The position numbers were made by a program, and so were the translations under genes. Under the pieces are notes generated by a model. That model did no database searches. It was not told where the DNA came from and saw nothing but the letters and a program-made list of their open reading frames with translations. Positions 30,330 through 42,298 of a stretch of DNA of 64,000 nucleotides are shown here, piece after piece; the first letter of the stretch is position 1, and the number at the start of each line of letters is the position of its first letter. Origin of the DNA: Cannabis sativa (taxonomy: Eukaryota > Streptophyta > Magnoliopsida > Rosales > Cannabaceae); assembly GCF_029168945.1 (NCBI RefSeq), contig NC_083601.1, positions 39,483,660 to 39,547,659 on the forward strand, read 5' to 3'.

Positions 30330-33300
30330 AGAAAGCCCTTGGGAAGGGGTTGATGTTTGTGGAGGCCACTTTAAACGGTAAGCGAGCCAAGAGTGTGCGA
30401 TTGACACCGGCGCAACACACAACTTCATCTCAGAAATTGAAGCTAAGAGAGTGGGCCTAAAACTGGAGAAAGATGCGGGTCGCATGAAGGCAGTCAATTC
30501 CAAGGCCATGGCCACAACTGGAGTGGCCAGAAAGGTGAATGTTAAGATTGACGGATGGGAGGGACAACTTGACCTCGTAGCGGTTCGCATGGATGACTTC
30601 GATGTAGTGTTGGGAATGGAGTTTCTAGCAGAGAAGGGGGCCATTCCAATTCCAGCAACAGGGAATCTCCTGATTATGGGTGAGAATCCTTCAATGGTAC
30701 CCGCCAAAGTGAGGCAGCCCCCAGAAGTCAAGCTACTATCAGCCCTACAACTGAAAAGGGGCCTGAAGAAGAAGAGGCCAACATTTGTCATCGCTCCCAC
30801 CGTGTACGACGAAAAAGTGGAAGAGTCCACTCCACCTGTAATCAAGAAGGTGTTAGATGAATTCAAGGATGTGATGCCAGACGAGCTTCCAAAGAGACTG
30901 CCTCCCAGGAGGGGAGTTGATCACCAAATTGAGCTGGTGCCAGGTGCAAAGGCCCCAGCTAAAGCAGCATATCGAATGTCTCCTCCGGAACTTAAAGAGT
31001 TGAAGAGTCAGCTAACGGAGATGCTGGAGGCAGAATTCATCAAACCCTCAAAGGCACCTTTTGGTGCCCCCGTGTTGTTCCAAAAGAAGAAGGACGGGAC
31101 CTTGAGACTGTGCATAGACTACCGCGCCCTCAACAAGGTGACTGTGCGCAACCGATACCCCATTCCCTTGATCGCGGATCTGTTTGACCAGCTGAGTGGG
31201 GCAAAATACTTCACGAAGTTGGACTTGAGATCAGGATACTATCAAGTTCGTATCGCAGAAGGGGATGAACCTAAGACGACTTGTGTTACTCGGTATGGGG
31301 CGTTTGAGTTTCGCGTCATGCCGTTTGGGTTGACAAATGCGCCAGCCACATTCTGTACACTGATGAATGAAGTCTTCCATGACGTCTTAGACAAGTTCGT
31401 GGTGGTGTACTTGGATGATATCGTGGTCTACAGCGCCACTTTAGAAGAGCATCAGGAACACTTGACAACGGTGTTTCAGAAGTTGAGGAAGGAACAGTTA
31501 TATGTAAAGCGCGAGAAGTGTTCTTTTGCTCAGAAAAGTATCAAGTTCCTTGGTCATATTGTGGAACACGGGAAAATCCGTATGGACATGGAAAAGGTGC
31601 GGGCGATCCAAGAGTGGACGACCCCAACCAACGTGAAACAACTTCGCTCGTTTCTCGGTCTAGCCAATTACTATAGAAGATTTGTGGAGGGCTATTCGAG
31701 AAGAGCGACACCCTTAACAGAGTTATTGAAGAAGGGTGTTACATGGACGTGGTCGGAGAAGTGCGAAGAAGCTTTTCGAAGTCTGAAAGAAGCCATGGTC
31801 GAAGATCCTGTATTAGCCCTGTCCGAGGTATGCAAGCCTTTTGAAGTACAGACTGATGCGTCAGATTATGCTTTAGGAGGGGTACTCGTGCAGGAGGGCC
31901 ACCCCGTGGCATTTGAGAGCCGCAAACTTTCCGAAGCAGAGAGACGGTACACTGCGCAAGAGAAAGAGCTCTTGGCAGTTATTCATTGTTTACGGACGTG
32001 GAGGCATTATTTGCTGGGGTCAAAGTTTGTGGTGAAGACGGACAATACTGTCGGTTAGTCATTTCCTCACACGGCCAAAGCGACTCCCAGCGGGCCGGAT
32101 GGCGGGAATTCTTGGCGAGTCGACTTCTACTTCGAGCACAAGGCCGGACGTCTTAATCGGGCGGTGATGCCCTTAGTCGTAAAGCAGAGTTGGCGGCACT
32201 AAAGGTGTTAGCGGGCATGTCAGCTAGCCAAGTGGGTACACCAATCAAAGAGCGCATCAAGGAGAACTTGGAGAAGGACCCAGTTGCAAAGAACATCATG
32301 ACTCTCGCAAGAAAGGGAAAGACAACTCAGTTTTGGGTAGAGGATGACCTCTTGTGGGCCAAAGGTGGGCGGTTGTTCGTTCCAAAGGCAGGCGATCTAA
32401 GGAGGACGCTGCTGAGTGAGTGTCATGACACGTTGTGGGCGGGTCATCAAGGGTGGCATAGGACACATGCCCTTTTGAAGCATGGGTACTATTGGCCGCA
32501 GATGCGGGAAGATGTGGTGGACTACACAAGGACCTGTCTCGTCTGCCAACAGGACAAAGTGGAGAGGCACAAGACGCCAGGGTTGTTAGAACCTCTATCG
32601 GTCCCAAACAGACCATGGGAGAGTGTCTCGCTTGATTTCATCTCAGGTTTGCCGAAGACTGGGGACTTGAATGCAATCTTGGTGATTGTGGATAGATTTT
32701 CAAAGTATGCAACCTTCATCCCGGTGTCGAAGCAGTGTCCGGCGGAAGAGACGGCTCAACTTTTCTTCAAGCATATTGTAAAATGCGGGAGTACCCCAGA
32801 ATATAGTAAGTGACCGAGATCGAAGATTCACAGGGACCTTCTGGTCCGAACTATTCAAGCTTCTTGGGTCACAGATGAACATCTCCTCGAGCTACCATCC
32901 ACAGACAGATGGGCAGACAGAAAGATTCAATGGGATGTTGGAGGAGTATTTGCGGCACTTTGTCAATGCCAACCAGAAGAATTGGCCGCAACTACTAGAC
33001 GTAGCTCAATTTTGTTTCAACTCTCAGAAGAGTTCTTCATCAAACAAGAGCCCTTTTGAAGTTGTGAACGGACAGCAACCCTTTGTTACCCCACACGGTG
33101 GATGAATACCACGGACGGAATCCGCGGGCCTTTAATTTTACAAAAGACTGGAAGAAGAACACAGAGATTGCCCAAGCATATTTAGAGAAAGCTTCACGAA
33201 GAATGAAGAAGTGGGCAGATCAGAAACGCCGACCGCTGGAGTTCAAGACAGGTGACTTAGTGTTGATCAAACTGTGGCCAGAACAATTGAGATTCCGAGG

Positions 33301-33703
33301 GGACAAGGACATCAGACTCGTACGCAAATACGAGGGCCCTGTTCCAGTCATCTCCAAAATTGGCCTAGCATCCTACAAAGTCGAACTACCTTCATGGATG
33401 AAGATACACCCGGTCCTGCACGTCAGCAACCTCAAGCCGTATCATGAAGATCCAGAAGATCCAGCGCGCAACCAGTCTACCAGGGACGACATCAGCATTC
33501 AACGACGCAGCAGCAGAGAACCAGAAGAAATCCTTGCCGAAAGAACTGTTCGTGTGAAGAAAAAGAAGAGAAAAGAGTACCTGGTCAAATGGAAAGGCCT
33601 TGCTGATGACGAGATCAGCTGGGGAAAAGCGGAGGACTTGCAGCAGTTTATACAGAAGATTGAAGATCATGCAGCAGGTTCGTCGAGGACGCCGAACAAT
33701 TAA
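30330..33703 (+). pseudogene. Gypsy pol: PR-RT-RH-IN-chromodomain, broken
   Basis: A protease with an active-site [14 protein letters not shown] block near 30400 precedes a long open frame at 30451-32058. That frame holds RT ([20 protein letters not shown]) and RNase H ([13 protein letters not shown]). The frame breaks after the TDN of RNase H. Integrase follows in two pieces: zinc-binding region and catalytic core start at 32190-32813, then SSYHPQTDGQTERFNG at 32875-33105. A last frame (33083-33703) ends in a chromodomain (EYLVKWKGLADDEISW). The chromodomain normally directs integration to modified chromatin. At least three frame breaks are visible. Confidence 0.92.
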
Positions 33704-33714
33704 GTGGGGGAGAA
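33702..33714 (+). promoter_or_regulatory. Gypsy polypurine tract
   Basis: Purine-rich AAGTGGGGGAGAA directly before the 3' LTR; start of plus-strand synthesis. Confidence 0.85.
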
Positions 33715-34349
33715 TGTGGCGTGCTGCCCCATGGCACACCCACACTAGGGCCATTTTGTAACATGAGCATGCCTTGGTGCTTGATCATTAGTCAAGTCTT
33801 GCACCAAGCACCTCATGGGGGTTGGGAACCTTTTGTTGTTTAGCTTTCTTTATTTGTATTTCCTTCACATATGTCTACAGAGCTAAAATCATCTATGTTC
33901 CTGGAAATCCCTTAAAACCCCATTAAGCTCTTTAGGGGGGGGGTGACCAGGTGACTTATGAAGCACCTTGTCACCAGCATGATAGGGGCCCAGCTGTGTA
34001 CTCCCTTGCCCTATCAAGTCCATATATTAATAAAACGATGTTTATCCATGCTTCTTGTGTATGCTTCTATATGGTCTTTGTGATGCCTGTTTGTTGCCTT
34101 TGTTGGGCCATTGCGTGCCATTTGTCTATATGTTTGCTTGTGGGTTGTGTGAGATTGGTCCTTGGGGGACGCGTTGTGTTTGTTTGCTCATGCTTCTTGT
34201 TTGCACTCAACATGTGCGAGACATGTATCGTGCCTAACCTTTGAACTTGTTTGCATGCAGGCGCGTTTAGGCTGACTTGCTAGCTCGGTGTGCCAGCAAG
34301 TGCCGCACGTTCCACCTACTTGGGGTGCCCAAATAGGCGGCCCGTGACA
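33715..34349 (+). repeat. Gypsy 3' LTR
   Basis: 635 bp. Differs from the 5' LTR by one extra G in a G-run near 33940 and by A for C in TTTGCATGCAGG. Confidence 0.95.
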
Positions 34350-34466
34350 CTGATCAAAGAGACACATCGTCCTCAACCTAAACAACCCTTCTTTACTTGC
34401 CAACCTCAACCACACACTGCAACAACTGTGAATGAAGCTACCGTATCAGTATTTGAAGGGCGCTAA
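34350..34466 (+). pseudogene. Orphaned end of gene D exon 7
   Basis: After the repeated CTGAT the original exon resumes ([15 protein letters not shown]) and ends SVFEGR with TAA at 34464-34466. It encodes the variable C-terminal tail after the kinase domain. It is now 6 kb from the rest of the gene and would be translated only if the whole element were spliced out. It lacks nine bases present in the matching part of gene C. Confidence 0.9.
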
Positions 34467-35440
34467 AACACTCAGTTTTTCAAATTCGTGCTTTTATCCT
34501 CTTAATCAATCCAACCTATATTGATCATAATATTCATTTTGAATTCTTCAGCTGTGATTTTTATTTTTTGAGAAATTATTATGTGTATAGTTCAGAGTTA
34601 TTAGCGGTAAAATCTCATATATTCTTTAGGGTTGGTGGTGACACTTAACTAATAAAAAAATCTGCTAACAAAATCCCATTTTGATTGCAGTCGTTAGTAT
34701 ATTAATTGTGTTGATGGCATTTGTTTTTCTGTTAGAGTACATTTAATGACATTTATGCGCTCAATTAAAAATTTTGGCGGCGCTTATATATCTCTCAATT
34801 CTAATCATAACTTTCTCCATATTTTATTTTAAAAAACACAAAAATATGATTAGCTGATTAGCTCTTTAGAGTTGACTGTTGAGGTCTTAAATTTTAAATT
34901 TTGATGGCAAATAATAATTCTTTTTTCTTTAAGAAATTATTAATTCTATAATACAGTAAAATACTTAACATTTAATTTGTTATAAAAAAATCAAACTTAT
35001 AAATAAGAATAACCTCTAAATTGTAATTAGTTATACATTTTTAAGTTTCGTATTAACAAAGTATACATCTATATAAGAATAATTACAACTTAATAAAATA
35101 AAGAGAAATTTACATTATACAGCGTAAATATCAAATTATTTGCATATATGTGATTAGCTATTTTATTGTATAAAATATCGTCAATTTTTATGTATCAATA
35201 TAGACACGTATACCGAGAGACATCTCTCTATTATTTACTTTTTTTTTTTGACGTGTTCTCTTAGTTTTATTAGTGATTAACTTTATATATATAATATATA
35301 TTTTTTTTTTACATATTTTACTTTTTTTTAATGTCAAAAAATTTTAAAAAGTTTTTCTGGTTATACTGGTAATTAGTTGGTCTTAAAAGCTGCACCATAA
35401 CGATCTACATTTTAAGATGATCATTTTAATATGTGGGAAG
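34467..35440. other. Intergenic, 3' flank of gene D
   Basis: Bases to about 34770 match the 3' flank of gene C. The rest is AT-rich with no recognised gene. Confidence 0.5.
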
Positions 35441-35930
35441 TGTTAGACTTTTATTTGGGCTTACATTAAATTTTATTGGTTTTATTAAAACTTGGGTTGA
35501 TTGGATAGTTCTTTGCTGTGTTAGCCCATGTTGTTGGTGATCAATTGTTAATGGGCTTAGCATCTGTGACTAAAGTCTAGGTGAAGCAGAAGTGTGGGCT
35601 TTTCTAGTTGACTGAAGCCTTTGATGAGCAGGCCCAGCCCAACTAGGGTTTTGTAGCTAAGTCCCCTCCCTAACTCTATAAATACATATTGTCTCATCAC
35701 AATTGTATACCTTTTGATAATCAGAGAAAAAAAACTGCTTCTGATTTAGAGATCTAGGGAGGAAGACTTAGTTGATAGTATTGCACTATCAAATTGGAGT
35801 AACTGCTGTGGATCAATCAGAGATAATTGCTATGGATCAATCAGGTACACATACCTAATTATTATATCTTATTATTGTGTTCTATGTTATATACAAATAG
35901 ATCTTGGGTTAATTGTTAATTTATCTAACC
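35441..35930 (+). repeat. Copia 5' LTR
   Basis: 490 bp, begins TGTTAGAC. Contains a TATAAATA box at 35677-35684 as the likely promoter. Confidence 0.94.
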
Positions 35931-35932
35931 TG

Positions 35933-35942
35933 TGGTATCAGA
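35933..35942 (+). promoter_or_regulatory. Copia primer binding site (tRNA-iMet)
   Basis: TGGTATCAGA two bases after the 5' LTR. The match to initiator tRNA-Met stops after ten bases. Confidence 0.85.
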
Positions 35943-36990
35943 TTGCCTATTGTATATGATTTAGAACCTATAATTAGTATAATTAATTTGTATATATTAA
36001 TTATCCATAATTTCATATTAATTTCGTTATTATTTTATGTGCAATTTTTGTTTATAAATCTTAAAACTTTATGTGTTTTATTGATCGTTAAATTCTCTAT
36101 CAATTGATATATTATATGCATAAAATTATTGTGTATATTAAGAGAATTTTAAATATAAAGTTTTAGGGTTTATATGATTATAATGTGAAATTATAATTGT
36201 GTATTTTGATTTTATCGTTTTTAATCTAAAATTGATTATAGATATCTCATTATTAATTGTTTATGAATGTTCTTAAATGATTAATTTTGTATTTTGATTA
36301 AGATTGATATTCCAAATCAATTTTTTTTATGTTCTTTATTTTTTGAATAGATTTTCTTTAGATCTATTGTTTTTTAGAACTTAATAGCCGAAATTAGACA
36401 TTTAGATTGATTAGAAATCCAATCCCGAGCAAAACCCATCGAAAATCCAGTGTTTTCGTCGATTATTTGGCCGGAAAAACGAGCAGACCCGACTGGAGGA
36501 GATCCGGGTCGCGTACCCGGTTTCAGACCCGGCTGGAGGAAGAAGACAACTCCCAGCCGCGAAGCCCACTCGCGCAGGCGGTGCGTGGGGGCGCGTGGGG
36601 CCGGCTGGGAGGTCCGTTTTCGACGATTTTTTTTTTCAGCGTTATTAGAATTTAATTTCTGATTTTTCTATGATTTTTAATTAATTTTTTGACTCCGTTT
36701 AATAATTATTATTATTTTAATGATAATTATGTAGTTAAAAAATTATTAAAAATAATTTTTGATGATTTTTCGAAATCTGTCGATCATAGAAAATTTTTTG
36801 GGTTTCTTCTCGTTACATTTGACATAGTCACTCTCTTGTTTAATTTATCTTGACTATGTAATCTCCACCAATATTCTTTATTTCACTTTTTTCCATTAAT
36901 TGTTGTTCTAAAGTTATAAAACTTGATTATTTGATATAAAAATAATGTGTTATGGTGGACACTTTATTTTTTTTTATTATCAATATAATA
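35943..36990 (+). other. Copia 5' leader, first part
   Basis: Untranslated leader with no long frame of known type. An island of high GC at about 36420-36620 (CCGG- and GCGCG-rich) contrasts with AT-rich flanks. It has two overlapping open frames that resemble nothing I know. Confidence 0.6.
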
Positions 36991-37013
36991 AAAGCAATTA
37001 TATATCTCTTTTG

Positions 37014-37066
37014 GAAATTTGGTTGAAAATTATTAATTTTCAATGATTGTTTTATCACCAAATTTC
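37014..37066 (+). other. Nested hairpin in Copia leader
   Basis: Outer arms GAAATTTGGT (37014-37023) and ACCAAATTTC (37057-37066) are perfect complements. Inside lies a second hairpin, TTGAAAAT and ATTTTCAA, at 37023-37043. Confidence 0.75.
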
Positions 37067-37099
37067 ACATGTTGAAGAAAATATTATATTTTTGGTTGA

Positions 37100-37385
37100 C
37101 TATATGTGTAATTACTTGCCCAAAGGTAGTATTTACATATATTAGTTCACATTCCATGAAGTGAGTTAATATTAAATGTATATATTTTAATTATTTGCCC
37201 AAAGGTAATAATTTAAATATATAAATTTATTATTATTTTTTGCTTGAATTAATACATATTTTTAAGAAATTTATTTGCCCAAAGGTAATAAAATTCTTAA
37301 ATGATATGTATTTTTTCTTTGTTGTTAACTTCATGAAGGTAAATCATGTGTGTGTTATATTCTCACCCCAAAGGGGAGTTTATAA
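37100..37385 (+). other. Row of leader hairpins with a shared apical motif
   Basis: Three copies of TTGCCCAAAGGTA(A/G)T(A) lie at 37116, 37195 and 37275, spaced 79-80 bp apart. Each forms a small stem TTGCC/GGTA(A/G) with loop CAAA. Each is extended on both sides by long arms that pair with one another yet differ in sequence between copies. Examples are TTTAATTA with TAATTTAAA around copy two, and TTTAAGAAATTTAT with ATAAAATTCTTAAA around copy three. A fourth hairpin (CTCACCCC-AAA-GGGGAG, 37362-37378) again presents a CCCAAAGG top. It lies directly upstream of gag, where packaging or translation signals are expected. Confidence 0.75.
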
Positions 37386-37464
37386 TGACCAGTTGATTCT
37401 ACAATATTTTCTAATACATTGCTCATATTGCTTATTCAAGTTTTAATTTTTGAATTTTTCAGTC

Positions 37465-40400
37465 TCCTTTTCTGTGAACAACAATAATGCTTCCATCCAT
37501 ATTTTGAATGCTTCCAACTACAAGACATGGAAACGAGATGTGGAATTTACTTTAGGCATAATGGATATGGACTTGTGCCTACGAGAAGAAAAACTCGCCG
37601 AACTTGCGACTCCAGCATACCGCCGAGAGAACTCATCATGCACAATGGGAAAAGTCAAGTCGTCTCAGTCTTCTTACTATGAAAAGATCCATTCACGAAC
37701 ATCTATTGAGTGGTTTGCCGTACACTACAAATGCCAAAGAGTTTTTCAATGCCGTAGAAAAATTATACGACAACGGTGAAAACGCCGAAGCCGGACATCT
37801 TATGGATGAAATGACAACCATTAAGTATGATGAATTAAAAGGAGTGCGAGATTTTATTCGAAATTGGTGAATGTTCAGTCCAAGTTGAAAGATCATAATA
37901 TTCCTCTTCCTGACTCTTTCATTATTCATCGAGCTCTTCATGCTCTTCCTGCCTCTTTCAGCCTTATCAAGACAACCTACAACACTTACAATCAAACATG
38001 GACTATCAGCGACCTAATTTCTCAGTGTGTAGCTGAAGAAAGCAAGCTTAAAAGGGAGAAGAATGAATCTGCTAACTATGTTTCTCACCTCAAGCCCAAC
38101 AAAGGAAAAGGAAAATTCAAGAATAAAAATGATGGTGCTACTAAACAGAATGGTAATGGTAAGGAGCATAAGAATAAACAGAAGAATAACAATGGAAAGT
38201 CCAAATACTCTAATGTGAAGTGTTACTTTTGTGAAAAATTGGGGCATCGGAGAATGGACTGTCACAAATTTAAGACTTGGTTAGAAAAGAAGCAAGCACA
38301 ATCAGGTAATCCATTGGCATGTGTTTGTTTTGAATCTAATCTAGTTGATGTTCCTATTGATTCTTGGTGGTTAGACAGTGGTGCTACTGTTCATGTTTCT
38401 GCTTCCTTACAGGGGCTAAGGGATCTCAGGAAGCCAAGTGAGAGGGAGTCCAAGCTTAAAGTGGGCAATGATGTTGGAGTTGACGTTATCTATGTTGGAA
38501 CATTTATTCTTGAATTACAGTCTCGTGATAAGATTATTCTGAACAATACTTTTTATGTTCCTACTTTTAAAAGGAATTTAGTTTCGCTTCCGCTTTTGGT
38601 TAAACAAGGATATTCTTTTCATTTTGCAAATGATAATGTTGACATTATGCTTGACTCTCGAATTATTGGAAATTGCTTTTATTCTGATGGTCTTTACAAG
38701 TTGTCATTGGCTCCTTTAGATTCCTCTTTTAATGTTGTGAATTCTGTGGGTAAAAGACCTCATATTAAGAAACATCCTTATTGTTATGGCACAAAAGATT
38801 GGGTCATATTTCCAAAGAAAGGGTTGATCGTTTAATTAAATCTGAAATACTTCCTCCTCTTGATGCTTCTGATTGGGATACTTGTGTTGATTGTACTCGT
38901 GGAAAATTGACTAAAATAAGAAAGAAGACTGCAAACCGCAGTCAATCTTTATTGGAAATTATCCACACAGACATCAGTGGTCCTCATTCCACCACGTTGT
39001 GCAGAAACAAGTATTTTATCACTTTTATCGATGATTTTTCTCGTTATGGATTCACATATTTAATTAAAAAAAAATCTGACGCCCTTGATAAACTCAAAAT
39101 TTTTCGAAATGAGGTTGAGAAACAATTAGGAAGAGTCATCAAAGTTGTTCATTCTGATCGTGGAGGAGAATATTATGGTCGTTATACAGAATCTGGACAA
39201 CACATGGGGCTTTTGCGAGTACTTACAAGAAAATGGTATAGTTGCTCAATACACTATGCACGGTTCACTGAGCAAAATGGCGTTGCGAAAGGAGAAATCG
39301 CACTCTCATGGATATGGTTAGAAGTATGATGAGTAGAACAAATCTTCCGCAGTTTTTATGGGGTGAAGCACTTATGATCGCAACTTATATTTTAAATCGT
39401 GTTCCCGGTAAATCGTTCCCAAGACCCACTTTTGAGTTGTGGGTAGGGCGGAAGCCTAGTCTTAATCATCTTCGAGTATGGGGTTGTCCAGCTGAAGTAA
39501 AGATTTATGATCCTAATTTGAAAAAGTTAGATCCGAGAACAAATCGCTGTTATTTCATTGGTTATCCAATGCGCTCAAAAGGCTATCGCTTTTACTGTCC
39601 CACTCGTGGTACGCGAATTGTTGAATCTCGATCGCTAAATTTACGGAATTTGATGTTCTTTGAGAAAATTCCTTCAACATCTCTTGAAATGGGGGAGTCC
39701 TCTAAAGGAATTTGTATTCCTATGTCATTTTCAAGAGATGATAATAGTAGTCTTCATCCTACTCCAGTTGGTAATGCTCCCATTGTTGATGAATATATTG
39801 CTCCCGATATCGAAGATGATGAAGGTCCTATTATTGATGAAGGGCCTATTAATGATGAAGCTCCTATTGTTAATGAGAGTCCTGTCATTGAAGAAATTCC
39901 AGTTGTGGAAGATGTTATTCAAAACAATGATCAACAAAGAGAAGTTATTCCAGAAGTACCTCCTCTAAGAAGATCTCAGAGACAAAAGAAGTCAACAAAG
40001 TGTCATGATAATTTTGTTTATCTTGGAGAAGGAGAATATGATATTGATCATTTTGTGGATCCTGTCACTTTTAGTGAAGCACTTAATAGTCCACAATCTT
40101 CAAAATGGTTAGCGACTACGGATGATGAGATCGACTCCATGAAGAAAAATGGTGTATGGGAGCTAGTTTTATTACCTGATGGTTTTAAACCAATAGGTTG
40201 TAAGTGGATTTTAAAGGCTAAAAGGGATAAAAAGGGACAGATTGAAAGGTTTAAAGCGCGTTTAGTGGCTAAAGGCTTTACTCAAAGAGAAGGTATTGAT
40301 TACACTGAAACTTTCTCACCTGTTTCCACTAAAGATTCATTCAGAATTATTATGGCCTTAGTTGCGCATTTTGATTTAGAGTTGCATCAAATGGATGTTA

Positions 40401-41640
40401 AAACTGTTTTTCTGAATGGAGAATTGAATGAGGAAGTCTATATGTCTCAACCTGAAGGCTACAAGGAGAATGGAAAAGAACACTTAGTTTGCAAGTTGAA
40501 ACGATCCATTTATGGTTTCAAACAGGCATCTCGCCAGTGGTACTTGAAGTTTGACCAGGTTGTGACATCGTTTGGTTTCGTAGAGAACAAGTTTGATCAG
40601 TGTATTTATATGAAGATCAGTGGGAGTCGTTATATTTTTCTTGTTCTTTATGTAGATGACATTTTACTTGCCAGCAGTGATTTGTCACTACTAAATGAGA
40701 CCAAAAATTTTCTGTCTTCCAATTTTGATATGAAAGATCTTGGAGAGGCATCCTATGTTTTGGGGATTGAGATCCATCGTGACAGGAATCGAAAAGTTCT
40801 TGGCTTATCTCAAGAAGCTTACATTAATCGTGTGCTCAAAAGGTTCAACATGGATTTATGTAAAGCCGGTTACGTTCCTATTACGAAAGGGGACAAGTTC
40901 ACTAAGCAGCAATGTCCTAAGAACGACTTGGAAAGAGGAGCAATGAAGAACATCCCTTATGCAAGTGTAGTAGGGAGTTTGATGTATGCTCAGGTTTGCA
41001 CTCGACCTGACATAGCTTTCGTAGTCAATGTTCTTGGGAGGTATTTATCTGATCCTGGTCTTGATCATTGGGTTGCAGCCAAGAAAGTTTTGAGATATTT
41101 GCAAAGAACGAAGAGTTTTATGCTTGTGTATAAGCAGGTTGATAATCTTCGAGTTGTTGGTTATTCAGATTCAGATTTTGGTGGTTGTGTAGATGATTTA
41201 AAGTCAACTTCTGGCTATATTTTCACCTTGGCAGGTGCTGCTATTTCTTGGAAGAGTGTCAAACAGACTTTGATCACATCATCTACTATGTATGCTGAGT
41301 TTGTTGCATGTTATGGGGCATCTTTGCAAGCTTTGTGGCTGAAGAATTTTATTTCGGAGATACGAGTGGTTGATTCTATTTCCACACCTATGCTAATCTA
41401 TTGTGATAATAATGTTGCTGTTTTCTTTTCAAAGAATAACAAGATTAGTAGTGCTTCTAAACATATGGAAATAAAGTATCTCATCGTCGAGACTTGGTCA
41501 AGAAAGGAGACATTGTCATTGAAAATTGCAAGACCGAGTCGAGGTTAGGCGATCCTCTAACCAAAGGGTTAAGTGCCGTCTTTGTTTAATAAACATGTTG
41601 TTAATATGGGCATTTTAGAATCTTTTGATCTTTTGGGTTA
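37465..41640 (+). pseudogene. Copia gag-pol, several frame breaks
   Basis: Gag begins near 37465 (ASNYKTWKRDVEF) and changes frame near 37630 and 37865. A zinc knuckle CYFCEKLGHRRMDC lies near 38220-38260. The protease active site WWLDSGATVHVS is near 38365. The GAG-pre-integrase block (MLWHKRLGHIS, 38781) follows a further frame change, and integrase is broken again near 39200-39320. RT and RNase H are open at 39308-41548 (YVDDILLAS; SDSDFGGCVDD). The frame closes near 41548, short of the usual end. This copy is unlikely to be autonomous. Confidence 0.92.
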
Positions 41641-42287
41641 GTGGGAGTTTTGTTTTCTGTTTGTTTTTAGAAATTATTATTTATAATTTTTTGAATAAAG
41701 TTATGAACTACATTTTATGTTTCAATATTATATTATTGAATGGATATGTTTTCAATTATGTTTTGTTATATTCTCGAGAATGATTGAATTGAAAGCATGT
41801 GGTTCATATTGTTGTGATCATTGTCTTTTAAATTTATTTGCTTATTGACAATGATATGTTGTTGGCTTAATTCTTTAAGCAAGTTTAGTGACACTTACTT
41901 ATTTATTAAGTAGTGTATGTTTAATTTCACTGGCTTATTTATTAAGCATCACGGTATCAGTGAAATTGAGGACTGATAAGGATATTATGTTATTTTAAAT
42001 TGATCACATGTTGAACATAATTCCTTACCACACTACTAGACTTATTGACCATGTCGATTTAATACTTTGGTATTTGTGATTATGAATGTCTTTTGTTGAG
42101 CTAAAAACAATATGACTGTCATAGTTCATTATCAAAGGTTAAATTGGACCGGTATGTTGAGATGCTATCAGAGAACTATCAGTTTTTAAAGTGGCCACAA
42201 ATGTTTTCTTGTTGTTCAACCCATGAGTCGTTTTCAAACAAAATTATTTTGATATATAATATATATGTATTAAAATCAATGTAGCCC
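41641..42287 (+). other. Copia 3' untranslated region
   Basis: AT-rich sequence between the end of RNase H and the polypurine tract. No frame of interest. Confidence 0.6.
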
Positions 42288-42298
42288 AAGTGGGAGAA
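42288..42298 (+). promoter_or_regulatory. Copia polypurine tract
   Basis: AAGTGGGAGAA immediately before the 3' LTR. Confidence 0.85.

Larger units (their letters stand above)
28337..34349 (+). mobile_element. Ty3-gypsy chromovirus-type LTR retrotransposon
   Basis: Complete 6013-bp element inserted in exon 7 of gene D, flanked by CTGAT duplications (28332-28336 and 34350-34354). LTRs at 28337-28970 and 33715-34349 begin TGTGGCGTGC and end CCCGTGACA. By eye they differ by one substitution and one G in a homopolymer. A primer site complementary to initiator tRNA-Met follows the 5' LTR. The order is gag, protease, RT, RNase H, integrase, chromodomain, which is the chromovirus branch of Ty3-gypsy. 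The coding region is interrupted by several frame changes, so this copy cannot make a full polyprotein. It is much more GC-rich than its surroundings. Confidence 0.96.

Noticed and set aside
39660..39968. Open frame rich in Leu and Met within Copia
   Set aside because: It is an overlapping frame of the spacer between Copia integrase and RT and has no independent support.
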